DNA of 48,571 nt, taken from a virus. The notes beneath the pieces were generated by a model. It searched no databases and had not been told where the DNA came from. It worked only from the letters and a program-made list of their open reading frames with translations. Both the position numbers and the translations under genes were made by a program. The stretch is taken from IMG/VR virus record IMGVR_UViG_3300046714_000131, positions 1 through 48,571 of that record, one strand, 5' to 3'. This document shows, piece after piece, positions 14,429-21,385 of this stretch (its first letter is position 1; each line of letters opens with the position of its first letter).

Positions 14429-14450
14429 CTCAAGGTGAGGTAGTCTTGAG
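14429..14450 (+). promoter_or_regulatory. Inverted repeat overlapping a rightward -10 candidate
   Basis: CTCAAG (14429-14434) and CTTGAG (14445-14450) flank a 10-base spacer. TAGTCT (14441-14446) inside it lies 14 bases before an ATG at 14455, the leaderless spacing used elsewhere in this genome. Confidence 0.35.
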
Positions 14451-14454
14451 GTCG

Positions 14455-14583
14455 ATGGGTCAATCTAGCCGCGGGCGATGGTGCTTGCGGCTTCACCTGA
14501 GAGGGCTGGAATGGAAGCGAAAGGGATATGGCGTGGAACGTCGCGGCCTTGCGACATGGTTGCCCAAGGGCAGAGCCCGGTAG
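14455..14583 (+). CDS. Possible 42-residue basic peptide
   Basis: An ATG 14 bases after TAGTCT opens a 42-residue frame rich in Arg, Lys, Trp and Leu (GRWCLRLHLRGLEWKRKGYG). The promoter spacing supports it, but the frame overlaps the next gene if that starts at 14511, and arginine-rich chance frames are common here. Confidence 0.3.
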   Translation: MGQSSRGRWCLRLHLRGLEWKRKGYGVERRGLATWLPKGRAR

Positions 14584-14801
14584 ACGTCGTGCGCGTCTAC
14601 GCGCTCGTCTCGCTCGAGGGGACTGATTGGCGCGTGACTTTCTACCCGGAGGGTGGGACGGAAGTCTCCGAGAGCATGAGAGTGAACGACCGCAGCGGCT
14701 GGTATGTGCCATCGAGTGGCCAAGACGAGACGATCGACCGCGTAGTAGCCGCTGCGCTGGCTTCCGTGGGTGGCGTGCATCCGTTCAAGGTGAGGAGTTG
14801 A
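14511..14801 (+). CDS. Hypothetical protein
   Basis: A product of up to 96 residues; the ATG at 14511 follows a GAGAGGG sequence, but ATG 14556 and GTG 14589 are possible and the conserved-looking part begins only near 14589 (VYALVSLEGTDWRVTFYPEG). It is a small beta-rich domain followed by a helix. No family recognised. It is followed 4 bases later by the lipoprotein-like gene. Confidence 0.55.
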   Translation: MEAKGIWRGTSRPCDMVAQGQSPVDVVRVYALVSLEGTDWRVTFYPEGGTEVSESMRVNDRSGWYVPSSGQDETIDRVVAAALASVGGVHPFKVRS

Positions 14802-14805
14802 GTCC

Positions 14806-15096
14806 ATGAAACGAGAACTAGGCTACGGCGTGGAGGACTTGACGGAGACAAGGCCTTGGGAGCGGTTCGAGCTCGTGGGGCCGGAGGAGCAGCGACGGAC
14901 GTGGGAGATTGCGTCGCTGGCCTTGTGCGCCCTGGGAGTAGGCGTGTGCCTGCTCTTGGGAGGGTGCAAGGGGAGTGAGAAGGGGCAGGCGATCCCGGAC
15001 GTAGCCGGGCCTTGCCCGCCGGCACCAGAGCTTGCCATGAGCGCGGTGCGGTTGGTGGACGGCAGCAACCTGTACATCCTGAGGAGGGTGCGTTGA
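14806..15096 (+). CDS. Membrane protein with lipobox-like segment
   Basis: The product has 96 residues, with ATG preceded by AGGTGAGGAG. After about 34 soluble residues comes a membrane span (IASLALCALGVGVCLLLGG) ending in LLGGC, a lipobox-like sequence at Cys54, then a short exported tail with Pro and Cys. The long N-terminal extension is unusual for a lipoprotein, so either the true start is later or it is a single-span membrane protein. Function unknown; its stop overlaps the next ATG (TGATG). Confidence 0.6.
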   Translation: MKRELGYGVEDLTETRPWERFELVGPEEQRRTWEIASLALCALGVGVCLLLGGCKGSEKGQAIPDVAGPCPPAPELAMSAVRLVDGSNLYILRRVR

Positions 15097-15335
15097 TGGG
15101 GACCGGAGAAGTACCGATCAAGCGGCTGGAGCCGATTGACATCGCGGCATACGCGAAGCAACACGACAAGCTCGCCCAGCTCGGCGCGAGGGTGCTGGAG
15201 ATCCTGCGCGCTACCCCGTGGCTTCCGACTGCGATAGACACGCTTTCGGAGCACGATGCGGCGAGCCTTGCGCGTGGCTTCCATGCCATCGCACGCTCGC
15301 TCGGCCTGCTCGGCGAAGGCGAGGCGAAGCCGTGA
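15096..15335 (+). CDS. Hypothetical helical protein
   Basis: A 79-residue product whose ATG overlaps the preceding stop and whose own stop overlaps the next GTG. It is all-helical, with a segment ARVLEILRATPWLPTAIDTL that resembles the repeated short helical modules found in other small proteins of this genome. No function assigned. Confidence 0.6.
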   Translation: MGTGEVPIKRLEPIDIAAYAKQHDKLAQLGARVLEILRATPWLPTAIDTLSEHDAASLARGFHAIARSLGLLGEGEAKP

Positions 15336-15661
15336 GCGACGCAAGCACGACGGAACGGCGCCGCAAGGCGAATGCAGAGCGGGCGCAGAAGGCCGCGCTC
15401 GAAGGCTACAACGGGTGGGACAACTACGAGACGTGGTGTGTCCACCTGTGGCTAGACAACGATCAGGGCTTGCAGGAGCAGGCGCAGTTCCTGGCCAGGA
15501 GCCAGGAGAGCGGAACGACGGCCGAGGAGCGGCTCAAGACATGGGTAGAGGAAGATCTCGTCCCTGATCTTGGGGCGAGCTTCGCGGCTGACCTGCTCGG
15601 CACAGCGCTGAGTGAGGTGAACTGGACCGAGGTCGCAGAAGCGTTCCGGGAGGACCAATGA
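15332..15661 (+). CDS. DUF7249-like phage protein (NYETW motif)
   Basis: The product has 109 residues with a GTG start in a GTGA overlap. It contains YNGWDNYETWCVHLWLDND (about 29-47), the diagnostic stretch of a small protein family common in phages and plasmids (I recall it as DUF7249), followed by the expected helices ending LLGTALSEVNWTEVAEAF. The family is uncharacterised; a role in replication or host takeover is often assumed without evidence. Confidence 0.75.
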   Translation: MSDASTTERRRKANAERAQKAALEGYNGWDNYETWCVHLWLDNDQGLQEQAQFLARSQESGTTAEERLKTWVEEDLVPDLGASFAADLLGTALSEVNWTEVAEAFREDQ

Positions 15662-15891
15662 GCAACCTAAGCGAAGCGCGCTGCGCCTCATGCCATCGGA
15701 TGCGCTCAGACGTGTTCAACTGCGGACCGATGGAGAGCATCTGCACGAGCTGCGCGTGGGACCTGGACACGATCCGGCTCACCGACGAGCAGGCCGACCG
15801 CGACCGTGACGCGCGTGCCGTGGGCGGTACGCGAGAGGCGACAGAGCGTTCCGAGCAGGAGCGCCAGGAAGAACGAGGGGGATGGCGATGA
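15658..15891 (+). CDS. Small zinc-ribbon protein
   Basis: A 77-residue product whose ATG overlaps the previous stop. The N-terminal 35 residues carry two CxxC-type pairs (CASC at 9-12 and CTSC at 29-32, with another Cys at 22), a typical zinc ribbon. The remainder is a highly charged disordered tail. Likely a nucleic-acid or protein adaptor; no family can be named. Confidence 0.65.
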   Translation: MSNLSEARCASCHRMRSDVFNCGPMESICTSCAWDLDTIRLTDEQADRDRDARAVGGTREATERSEQERQEERGGWR

Positions 15892-16082
15892 CCGATCAAG
15901 GGCTGCACGACACCACGCAATCCCAGGACTGGCAGGGCGGGCCGGAAGACCTGGAACGGTTCACGCACGAGCAATCCGAGCACGTCTATCGGACCGCGCT
16001 GCGCGTGCTCGAGGACTACGGGATCCCGTTCCTCCGCGCCGTCATACTGGCCGAACACATCCGAACGAAGGTGCGCGAATGA
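15888..16082 (+). CDS. Hypothetical protein
   Basis: A 64-residue product; ATG 15888 is chosen because it overlaps the upstream stop (ATGA), although an in-frame ATG lies at 15882. It is acidic at the N terminus with a C-terminal amphipathic helix (PFLRAVILAEHIRTKV). Its stop overlaps the ATG of the nuclease gene. No family recognised. Confidence 0.6.
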   Translation: MTDQGLHDTTQSQDWQGGPEDLERFTHEQSEHVYRTALRVLEDYGIPFLRAVILAEHIRTKVRE

Positions 16083-16867
16083 TCGTAGAGGCACTCAACG
16101 CGGCATATAGCGCCACAGAGAAGCCGGACAGCTCTCCATGGTTCCCACGCGCATCAGGCTGCGGCGGATGCTTGCGCGAGATGGCGCATAGGCTGGCAGG
16201 ATTCGAGGGCAGGCCGGACAGCCCAGAGTCGCTGCGCGTGTTCGAGCTAGGACACCAGCGCGGCGCAGCGCTGGAAGCAGTGGCGAAGCGTTGTTGGCCG
16301 GATGCTGTCCTCCAACTCGAGGTCACGATTCCAATCCCAGGCGTCGAGCGCCCGATGCTCGGTCACCTGGACCTGTGGATCCCGAGCCTGCGAACCATCG
16401 TGGACTTCAAGACGGCTGGCGGGTTCAAGATGGGGCTGCTCGCTACGGGCGCAGAGGGCGCGGGCGAGGACTACGAGCTCCAGCTCCAGGCCTACCGTCA
16501 CGGCGTAGCGCGAAACGCTAGCGTCTTCGTGACGGCGGAGGATGGCACTGAGCATCTGGTGCATGGATTCCTAGCACCGGAAGCCATCCGCTGCCTGCTC
16601 GTGTTCGAGGCGAAGGACTCGGACGCACGGAAAGGCGTGACGGCCGGGCAGCTCGTGGAGCTCGAGGTGCCCCACACGCCCGAGCTCGAGGCCCGCTTCC
16701 AATCCAGGCTAGCGGCGCTCTCCGTCATGCTCCAAGTACACGCGGCCGGACGACTCGATCCCAAGATCATCCCAGGGATGCCCGCCAAGCACTGGCGCTG
16801 CAAGACGGCGAAGGACGGGCGCCCGCTCTACTGCTCCATCGGCCCCACGGTCGGGGAGTGCGGATGA
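16079..16867 (+). CDS. Cas4/RecB-like PD-(D/E)XK exonuclease with possible Fe-S cluster
   Basis: A 262-residue nuclease. Motifs in order: a GH pair in LGHQRG (about 58-62), GHLDLW (D98), TIVDFKTA (D109, K111) and ELQLQAYRHG (Q135, Y139), the signature of RecB-family exonucleases. Cysteines at 28 and 31 near the N terminus and at 241, 252 and 261 near the C terminus are placed as in Cas4/AddB proteins, whose four cysteines hold a [4Fe-4S] cluster. It would resect double-stranded DNA ends during phage recombination or host DNA breakdown. No Cas1, Cas2 or array is present, so a CRISPR role is not indicated. Confidence 0.8.
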   Translation: MIVEALNAAYSATEKPDSSPWFPRASGCGGCLREMAHRLAGFEGRPDSPESLRVFELGHQRGAALEAVAKRCWPDAVLQLEVTIPIPGVERPMLGHLDLWIPSLRTIVDFKTAGGFKMGLLATGAEGAGEDYELQLQAYRHGVARNASVFVTAEDGTEHLVHGFLAPEAIRCLLVFEAKDSDARKGVTAGQLVELEVPHTPELEARFQSRLAALSVMLQVHAAGRLDPKIIPGMPAKHWRCKTAKDGRPLYCSIGPTVGECG

Positions 16868-17019
16868 AGCGCAAGGTGAAGACCAAGCGGCGACGCAGGG
16901 CGCACGCGCATCCGTTGATCGAACACATCCTCCGCCAGACCCTCAGGCGCAAGCCCACGAAGGCCGAGATGCAGCTAGCCGTCTACGTCTTCCACTACGG
17001 CGACTGGGCCAAGCCATGA
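16864..17019 (+). CDS. Small basic protein
   Basis: The product has 51 residues. Its ATG overlaps the nuclease stop and its own stop overlaps the next ATG. The N terminus is extremely basic (KRKVKTKRRRRAHAH), followed by an amphipathic helix and a VYVFHYGDWA tail. It may bind DNA together with the nuclease, judged only by position and charge. Confidence 0.6.
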   Translation: MKRKVKTKRRRRAHAHPLIEHILRQTLRRKPTKAEMQLAVYVFHYGDWAKP

Positions 17020-17525
17020 GCAACGCTATCGGTGTCTGGTGTGCAGCCGGCTCCAAGCTCCTCGCACCCATCCACGACGTGCCTCTGCTGCGCCTTGTCT
17101 CCAGACGCATTGGGCTGCCCGCCACGGCGCTCATCCCGTGGGCTAGTGATCTAGACCATCTGGACGCCGAAGTGCGCTCCTGGAAGGGCCTATTGCGTGT
17201 GCGTCGATGCTGGCCCGAGGAGCGCATCGCGATGCGGGACCTCGTGGTGGCGTCCGATGCATCGATAGGAGTGCTCATCGATGGCGCCTGTGGGGTGATC
17301 GACGAGGACGAAGTGCGCCTCGCGCTAGCCAGACTCGAGGGCAGTGCCGAGCGCTACGAGTCGCCCCGGATCAAGGGCTTCAAGCGTGCCGGCTGGCTCA
17401 CGATCAACGACACCGAAGAGTGGGCCGCGCCCTGCTCCCTGGACGAGCTGCGCAAGCTGCTCGGGCCGAACGAGCTGGACGCACGGATGGCGCAGGTTCT
17501 GGCCCGCCGAAAGCTCAACAGCTAG
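17016..17525 (+). CDS. Degenerate nucleotidyltransferase-like protein (SpsF-like fold?)
   Basis: A 169-residue protein. Its order of segments parallels SpsF/CMP-sugar cytidylyltransferases: an N-terminal strand and loop (GVWCAAGSKLLAPI) where GxSSRLPGK would be, VPLLRLVSRRI after it, an IDGACG strand where the ligand-binding RxxGDxP lies, and a late WLTINDTEEWA matching the V-x-N-T-x-E-D segment. Arg and Lys of the nucleotide loop are not conserved, so it may be inactive or use another substrate. The parallel is by eye. Its TAG shares the CTAG tetranucleotide with the stop of the convergent gene. Confidence 0.4.
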   Translation: MSNAIGVWCAAGSKLLAPIHDVPLLRLVSRRIGLPATALIPWASDLDHLDAEVRSWKGLLRVRRCWPEERIAMRDLVVASDASIGVLIDGACGVIDEDEVRLALARLEGSAERYESPRIKGFKRAGWLTINDTEEWAAPCSLDELRKLLGPNELDARMAQVLARRKLNS

Positions 17526-17911
17526 AGCGAGAGCAGGGCGATCACCTTCATGTCGAACACGACCGGGATGTAGCCCTGGCTCGTGTGCGGCAGGAGGTAG
17601 CTCAGCCGGTAGACGTGCCCACCCTCCCATGCCACGTCGTTCGAGCTCACGGCGTCCCGGAAGTTGTACCCGTCGCTGTCGATGTCCCACGTCTGGAGCG
17701 CGTTGAACAGCACGTTCGCCACCGCCACGGTGTTCGAGAGCACAGCCGTCGCAGGCGTCAGGCTGCTCATGTCGTAGACGCGCCGCTGCACCATGCCCGA
17801 GAAGTCGGCTTGGCTCACGATCGCCCCGTCCTTGTCCACGACTCGAGCGGTGGGGTACTTCGTCCCCGCCTCGAAGCGCTCACCCTGGAAGACGACCGGA
17901 GAGATCGGCAT
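17522..17911 (-). CDS. Tail or receptor-binding accessory protein
   Basis: A 129-residue beta-rich protein (GTKYPTARVVDKDGAIV, GHVYRLSYLL) with few charged runs, typical of small virion proteins. Its ATG overlaps the upstream stop (TGATG). It is the last gene of the tail-tip unit and ends in the shared CTAG with the convergent gene. Confidence 0.6.
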   Translation of the reverse strand: MPISPVVFQGERFEAGTKYPTARVVDKDGAIVSQADFSGMVQRRVYDMSSLTPATAVLSNTVAVANVLFNALQTWDIDSDGYNFRDAVSSNDVAWEGGHVYRLSYLLPHTSQGYIPVVFDMKVIALLSL

Positions 17912-18084
17912 CAGTACCCGTGCCCCTTCTTGTAGCGGGCGCTGGGCCTAGCGCCCTTCAGGATGCCCGTGCCCTTGTCGTGGCGGTTGAACTCACAGGC
18001 CACCTTCTTCGGGATGCCGAGCTTCGAGGTGCCATGACACGAGGCTGCCATCGCGCGGGCTTGAGCGGCTGAGGTAGAGGGCAT
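17911..18084 (-). CDS. Small conserved-looking basic phage protein
   Basis: A 57-residue product with a well-placed AAGGAG ribosome-binding site about 8 bases before the ATG. It contains SAAQARAMAASCHG and PKKVACEFNRHDKGTG, a pattern shared with short phage proteins that I know only as conserved hypotheticals. The basic C terminus (SARYKKGHGY) is typical. Possibly a virion or DNA-associated protein. Confidence 0.65.
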   Translation of the reverse strand: MPSTSAAQARAMAASCHGTSKLGIPKKVACEFNRHDKGTGILKGARPSARYKKGHGY

Positions 18085-18119
18085 GGGGTGCTCCTTGGCG
18101 TCTAGGGTACTCGGAGAGG

Positions 18120-19571
18120 TCAATAGATCCACCCAGCAGGGTCGGCCGTACCGAGAGAGGCAGCGAGCGCCATCTTCGTCGCGAAGCCATCCACGATGGT
18201 CTCCGTCTCACTCAGGGCGAACGTCTGCTCACCGTGCATGGCGAACGCATCTGTGAGGCTCTCTGTGTCGCCCGAGGCTTCCTTGAGGGCGAAGACGAAC
18301 CCATCGCTCAGCGTCTCGGTCTCGCCCTCCACCTGGGCCAGGGCGATGCCGAGGGCCGTCAGCGTCCCGGGCTCGGATGCCACAGAGAAGAGCAGGCCGA
18401 AATTCGCGCCGGTCCCGCCGGCCCATGTCGCGCGCTGCACGACGTTGCCCTGGTGGTCATATTGGAGGACGGCCACGTCCTCTTGCCGCGTGTGCGCGTC
18501 CGTCGTGGCGCGGTCGGCCGGGATGCTGATGCCCTCGCGCGTGTGCCAAGCGATTGCGCGCGAGGCGTAGCTTCCCGTGACGAAGTATGACATGCAGGAC
18601 GCGAGCGGTCCGTCCTGTTGAGCTGCATCGACCGCCGTGAGCAACGTGCCCATCCCGAGCACCATCCCAGGAGTGAACCCGTACGCCGTGAAGTTCTGGA
18701 GCGTCTCGGACGCGGCGAGCGAATGGTTGGCCACCCCCAGGCGAACGACACCCGAGAACTTCAGCGCCAGGTAGTGCGCGTTGACGGTCCCGGCGTCCGA
18801 CTGGTGCGTGAAGCCGGAGGCCGGGAAGGCCGAAATTGTCGATACCTCGCGGGCGCGAGTACCGGAGTTCATGTGTCCGAAGGCGTTGGCGCTGCGGATA
18901 AATCCGTCTGCGTCCGTCGGCTCCGTCGCGTCGTCAGCGTTGATGTGCGCGCAGACTTGGGCCAGCGATGCCTTGACCGCGAAGCCGATGTTCGGGAACG
19001 CGCCGATCCCGTTGGCCGGCGCTGTGCTGTTGGCGGTGTCGGATGCCGCGAAGATGACGAGATCCGGCGAGAATGTTCCAACGCCTGTATTCCCTACGGG
19101 TTCGGTCGCGCTGCTCGTGGTGGAGGAGACCGCATCGGCTGCGGCCCGAGTTAGGCCCGCGAACAAGATGGCCGTGATCTTGCCGGTGATGGTGCATGTG
19201 GTGACGTTCATGCGAACGCCGCCAGCGATGGACGAACCGTACTGGGCCTCAAGCACGACGGTGCCGGCGAGCGTCGTGTCCGTCAGGCTGATCGCGTGCG
19301 CGGTCGTCGTTGAGAATCCGGTCGCTGGCCCGGTGCCGTTGCCGTCCTCCGAGAAGGCCGACAGGGCTTGGTTTCCGCTCGCACCCGAACCGCTCTCGGC
19401 TGACACGAATCCGATGCCGATGTCCGCGCCAGCGCGGTCGGAGTTGTCGGTCGTCTCGCGCGTCACGAAGAAGACTGCGGCCGAGAACGCCTGCGTGATG
19501 GAAGGGTCGGTGAAGTCGAGGTTGCCGGTGGCCGAGACCGTCTTCGTGACTACCGCGATCTGGTCAACCAT
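18120..19571 (-). CDS. Tail fibre-like protein with C-terminal TET repeats
   Basis: A 483-residue protein from ATG 19571 (a GTG at 19580 is possible). Almost everything is Ser/Thr/Ala/Gly-rich beta structure, with two or three copies of a domain that begins with a PDLVIF or PGMVLGMG strand, a fold I associate with phage fibre lectin-like domains. The C-terminal 95 residues carry three copies of a TETxxDGF motif shared with the neighbouring protein encoded at 19564-21381. It is probably attached to the tail and contacts host surface glycans. It overlaps the previous gene by 8 bases. Confidence 0.65.
   Translation of the reverse strand: MVDQIAVVTKTVSATGNLDFTDPSITQAFSAAVFFVTRETTDNSDRAGADIGIGFVSAESGSGASGNQALSAFSEDGNGTGPATGFSTTTAHAISLTDTTLAGTVVLEAQYGSSIAGGVRMNVTTCTITGKITAILFAGLTRAAADAVSSTTSSATEPVGNTGVGTFSPDLVIFAASDTANSTAPANGIGAFPNIGFAVKASLAQVCAHINADDATEPTDADGFIRSANAFGHMNSGTRAREVSTISAFPASGFTHQSDAGTVNAHYLALKFSGVVRLGVANHSLAASETLQNFTAYGFTPGMVLGMGTLLTAVDAAQQDGPLASCMSYFVTGSYASRAIAWHTREGISIPADRATTDAHTRQEDVAVLQYDHQGNVVQRATWAGGTGANFGLLFSVASEPGTLTALGIALAQVEGETETLSDGFVFALKEASGDTESLTDAFAMHGEQTFALSETETIVDGFATKMALAASLGTADPAGWIY
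18190..18335 (-). repeat. TET repeats, second protein (3 copies)
   Basis: Three copies of a (D/E)TE(T/S)(I/L)xD motif are encoded here (GETETLSDGF, GDTESLTDAF, SETETIVDGF) at roughly 20-residue spacing. The DNA repeats the core GTCTCxGT on the plus strand. The same unit occurs eight times in the adjacent gene. Confidence 0.8.
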
Positions 19572-21381
19572 CGACTTCACCTCGCGCTACACCAGCGCCG
19601 TAGGTGAACCCAGCCTCAGCGCCCGCGCCCATGAGCGTCCCGCGATTGATGCCTCGGAATCCAGCAGCGGTCACCAGCACCGCTCCGTCCGTGATCGTCT
19701 CCGTGTCCCCGGACGAGAACACCGTGCCGAGATAGAGGAACGGCGTGTCGGTGATGGTCTCGGTGTCGTTCCCGAGCAGCGTGCCTGTGAGCGAGAAGCG
19801 CAGGCCGTCGTCGATCGTCTCCGTGTCGCCATCGACGAAGAGCAAGTCCCCAGCCGAGACCGTGACTGCCACGAAGTCATCCGTGATCGTCTCTGTGTCC
19901 GAGAAGGACACAGGCGCAGCAGCCAGCGCAGCGAACGAGTCGTCGATCGTCTCGGTGTCCGCCGATGGGAACGCGAGCGTCGTGACGACGAAGACCGCGC
20001 CATCGCTGATCGTCTCCGTGTCGGCGCTGGCTTGCGCCAGCATGAACGCGGTGCCGTCCGCGATCGTCTCGGTCTCGGCGTTGGCCGAGACGGCTGCCGT
20101 GAACAGCGCAACGAAACCGTCACTGAGCGTCTCGGTGTCGTTGCCGAAGAGGAGCGGCACCTCCTCGATCGCCATGTAGGCGGTCGGGCGGTCGTCGCCA
20201 GGCGTGGTCGTCGCCGTCGTGACGTTGCCCGTCCAGCCAGTCGCATCGAACGATGTGAACGTCGCACGCCAGTCATCGACTGCCGCCGTGCTCGGGATGC
20301 GGATGATGTCCGTGGCAGAGCTGGTGCAGCCGGCGCTTGATGTCGCCTGGTTGTCACGCCAGAAGCTCGTCCCAATCCCATTGCCGCTAGCACACGCACC
20401 ACCAATGCAGAGCTGCCCAGCGCCGCTGTTGATCGTGTTGATGTTCCCGACGCGGGTGCCGGCGATGAAGAGCGCGATGGGACGGAAGCCAGGATCCGTG
20501 CGTGAGAAACTCCCTGAGGTCGAGGCCGGCAGCGTAGGAGCTCCAGCCCACACGCGGGCGCCGATCTTGAACGAGAAGAGCATGACGCCGAGCGCGCCAG
20601 TGCTGCGTGTCGTGAGATCAAAGCCCGTTGAGTTATAGGCGGTGACCTCGAGCGTTTGCCCCTCACTCACGACGCCGGCCGTGCTCGTGAGTTGCACACT
20701 GACGCGATCGTTGTGCGTCTCGCAGCCGGCGGATGTGGATGTGGCCTTCCTGTTCTCCGCGCAAGATGTCGTACACGCTTGCGTGATTGACGGCAGACGC
20801 CCGGAGAATCCGACGGAGAGCATCCCTGGAGCGGACTGCCCATCCGCCACGAAGGCTTGGCCGACCGAGACCGCGATGATCCCGTCTGGGGTGGTGCCAA
20901 GCGCTGTAGAGGTGCTGACCGTGTTGATGACGGCCGAGCTCGTGATGTCTTCGACCGCGCACGCGAAGACATCTCCGTAGAAGAGATAGATCTGGCCGAC
21001 GACGGCGATCGCCGAGTCCCATGTGATCGAGATCGAGTCTGTGCCTAGCGCTGTCGCCGCACCTTCCGCGCCGAGGCCCAGGTTGCCGGTCGCGGTGAAC
21101 TGCGCCACGGTCGCCGTGTCGAAGCGAACGCCGGTATCAGCGCTCGCGGTGGCGACGTTGTTCTCGCCGTAGTCGCACACAGCGCGCTGGTTCGTGCCGT
21201 CGTACATGCCGACGCTGATGCGCTTCGGCGTGGTGATGCTGTCGGCCGCCCCGCTCGCCGTGAGCACCACGATGGCGCCCTTCGCCGTGAGGCCCGTGGG
21301 CTGGGACGAGACGGTGTAGGTCTTGGAGCCTGCGGCCGTCGTCTCCGCTACGTCGATCTTCCTGATGGCCCAGGCGGCCAT
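19564..21381 (-). CDS. Tail fibre-like protein with eight TET repeats
   Basis: A 605-residue protein; the ATG at 21381 lies just after the sulfatase stop. The N-terminal 400 residues hold two beta-sandwich-like domains (KTYTVSSQPTGLTAKGAIVV; DPGFRPIALFIAGTR) with cysteine pairs, resembling phage fibre modules. The C-terminal 165 residues are eight imperfect copies of a 20-24-residue repeat with core DTETIxDG, predicted as short beta hairpins. It is likely a receptor-binding or virion-decorating fibre, coupled to the sulfatase gene. The repeats could vary in number by recombination. Confidence 0.65.
   Translation of the reverse strand: MAAWAIRKIDVAETTAAGSKTYTVSSQPTGLTAKGAIVVLTASGAADSITTPKRISVGMYDGTNQRAVCDYGENNVATASADTGVRFDTATVAQFTATGNLGLGAEGAATALGTDSISITWDSAIAVVGQIYLFYGDVFACAVEDITSSAVINTVSTSTALGTTPDGIIAVSVGQAFVADGQSAPGMLSVGFSGRLPSITQACTTSCAENRKATSTSAGCETHNDRVSVQLTSTAGVVSEGQTLEVTAYNSTGFDLTTRSTGALGVMLFSFKIGARVWAGAPTLPASTSGSFSRTDPGFRPIALFIAGTRVGNINTINSGAGQLCIGGACASGNGIGTSFWRDNQATSSAGCTSSATDIIRIPSTAAVDDWRATFTSFDATGWTGNVTTATTTPGDDRPTAYMAIEEVPLLFGNDTETLSDGFVALFTAAVSANAETETIADGTAFMLAQASADTETISDGAVFVVTTLAFPSADTETIDDSFAALAAAPVSFSDTETITDDFVAVTVSAGDLLFVDGDTETIDDGLRFSLTGTLLGNDTETITDTPFLYLGTVFSSGDTETITDGAVLVTAAGFRGINRGTLMGAGAEAGFTYGAGVARGEVDG
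19675..20150 (-). repeat. TET repeat array (8 copies)
   Basis: Eight tandem units of about 60-75 bases encode the motif (N/G/S)DTETIxDG followed by a hydrophobic strand. The core DNA word ATCGTCTCsGTGTC recurs on the plus strand. No other part of the window except the next gene carries it. Confidence 0.85.
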
Positions 21382-21385
21382 GGGC

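Noticed and set aside
16079-16867. CRISPR-associated Cas4
   Set aside because: Only the nuclease fold is shared; no Cas1, Cas2 or array lies in the window.
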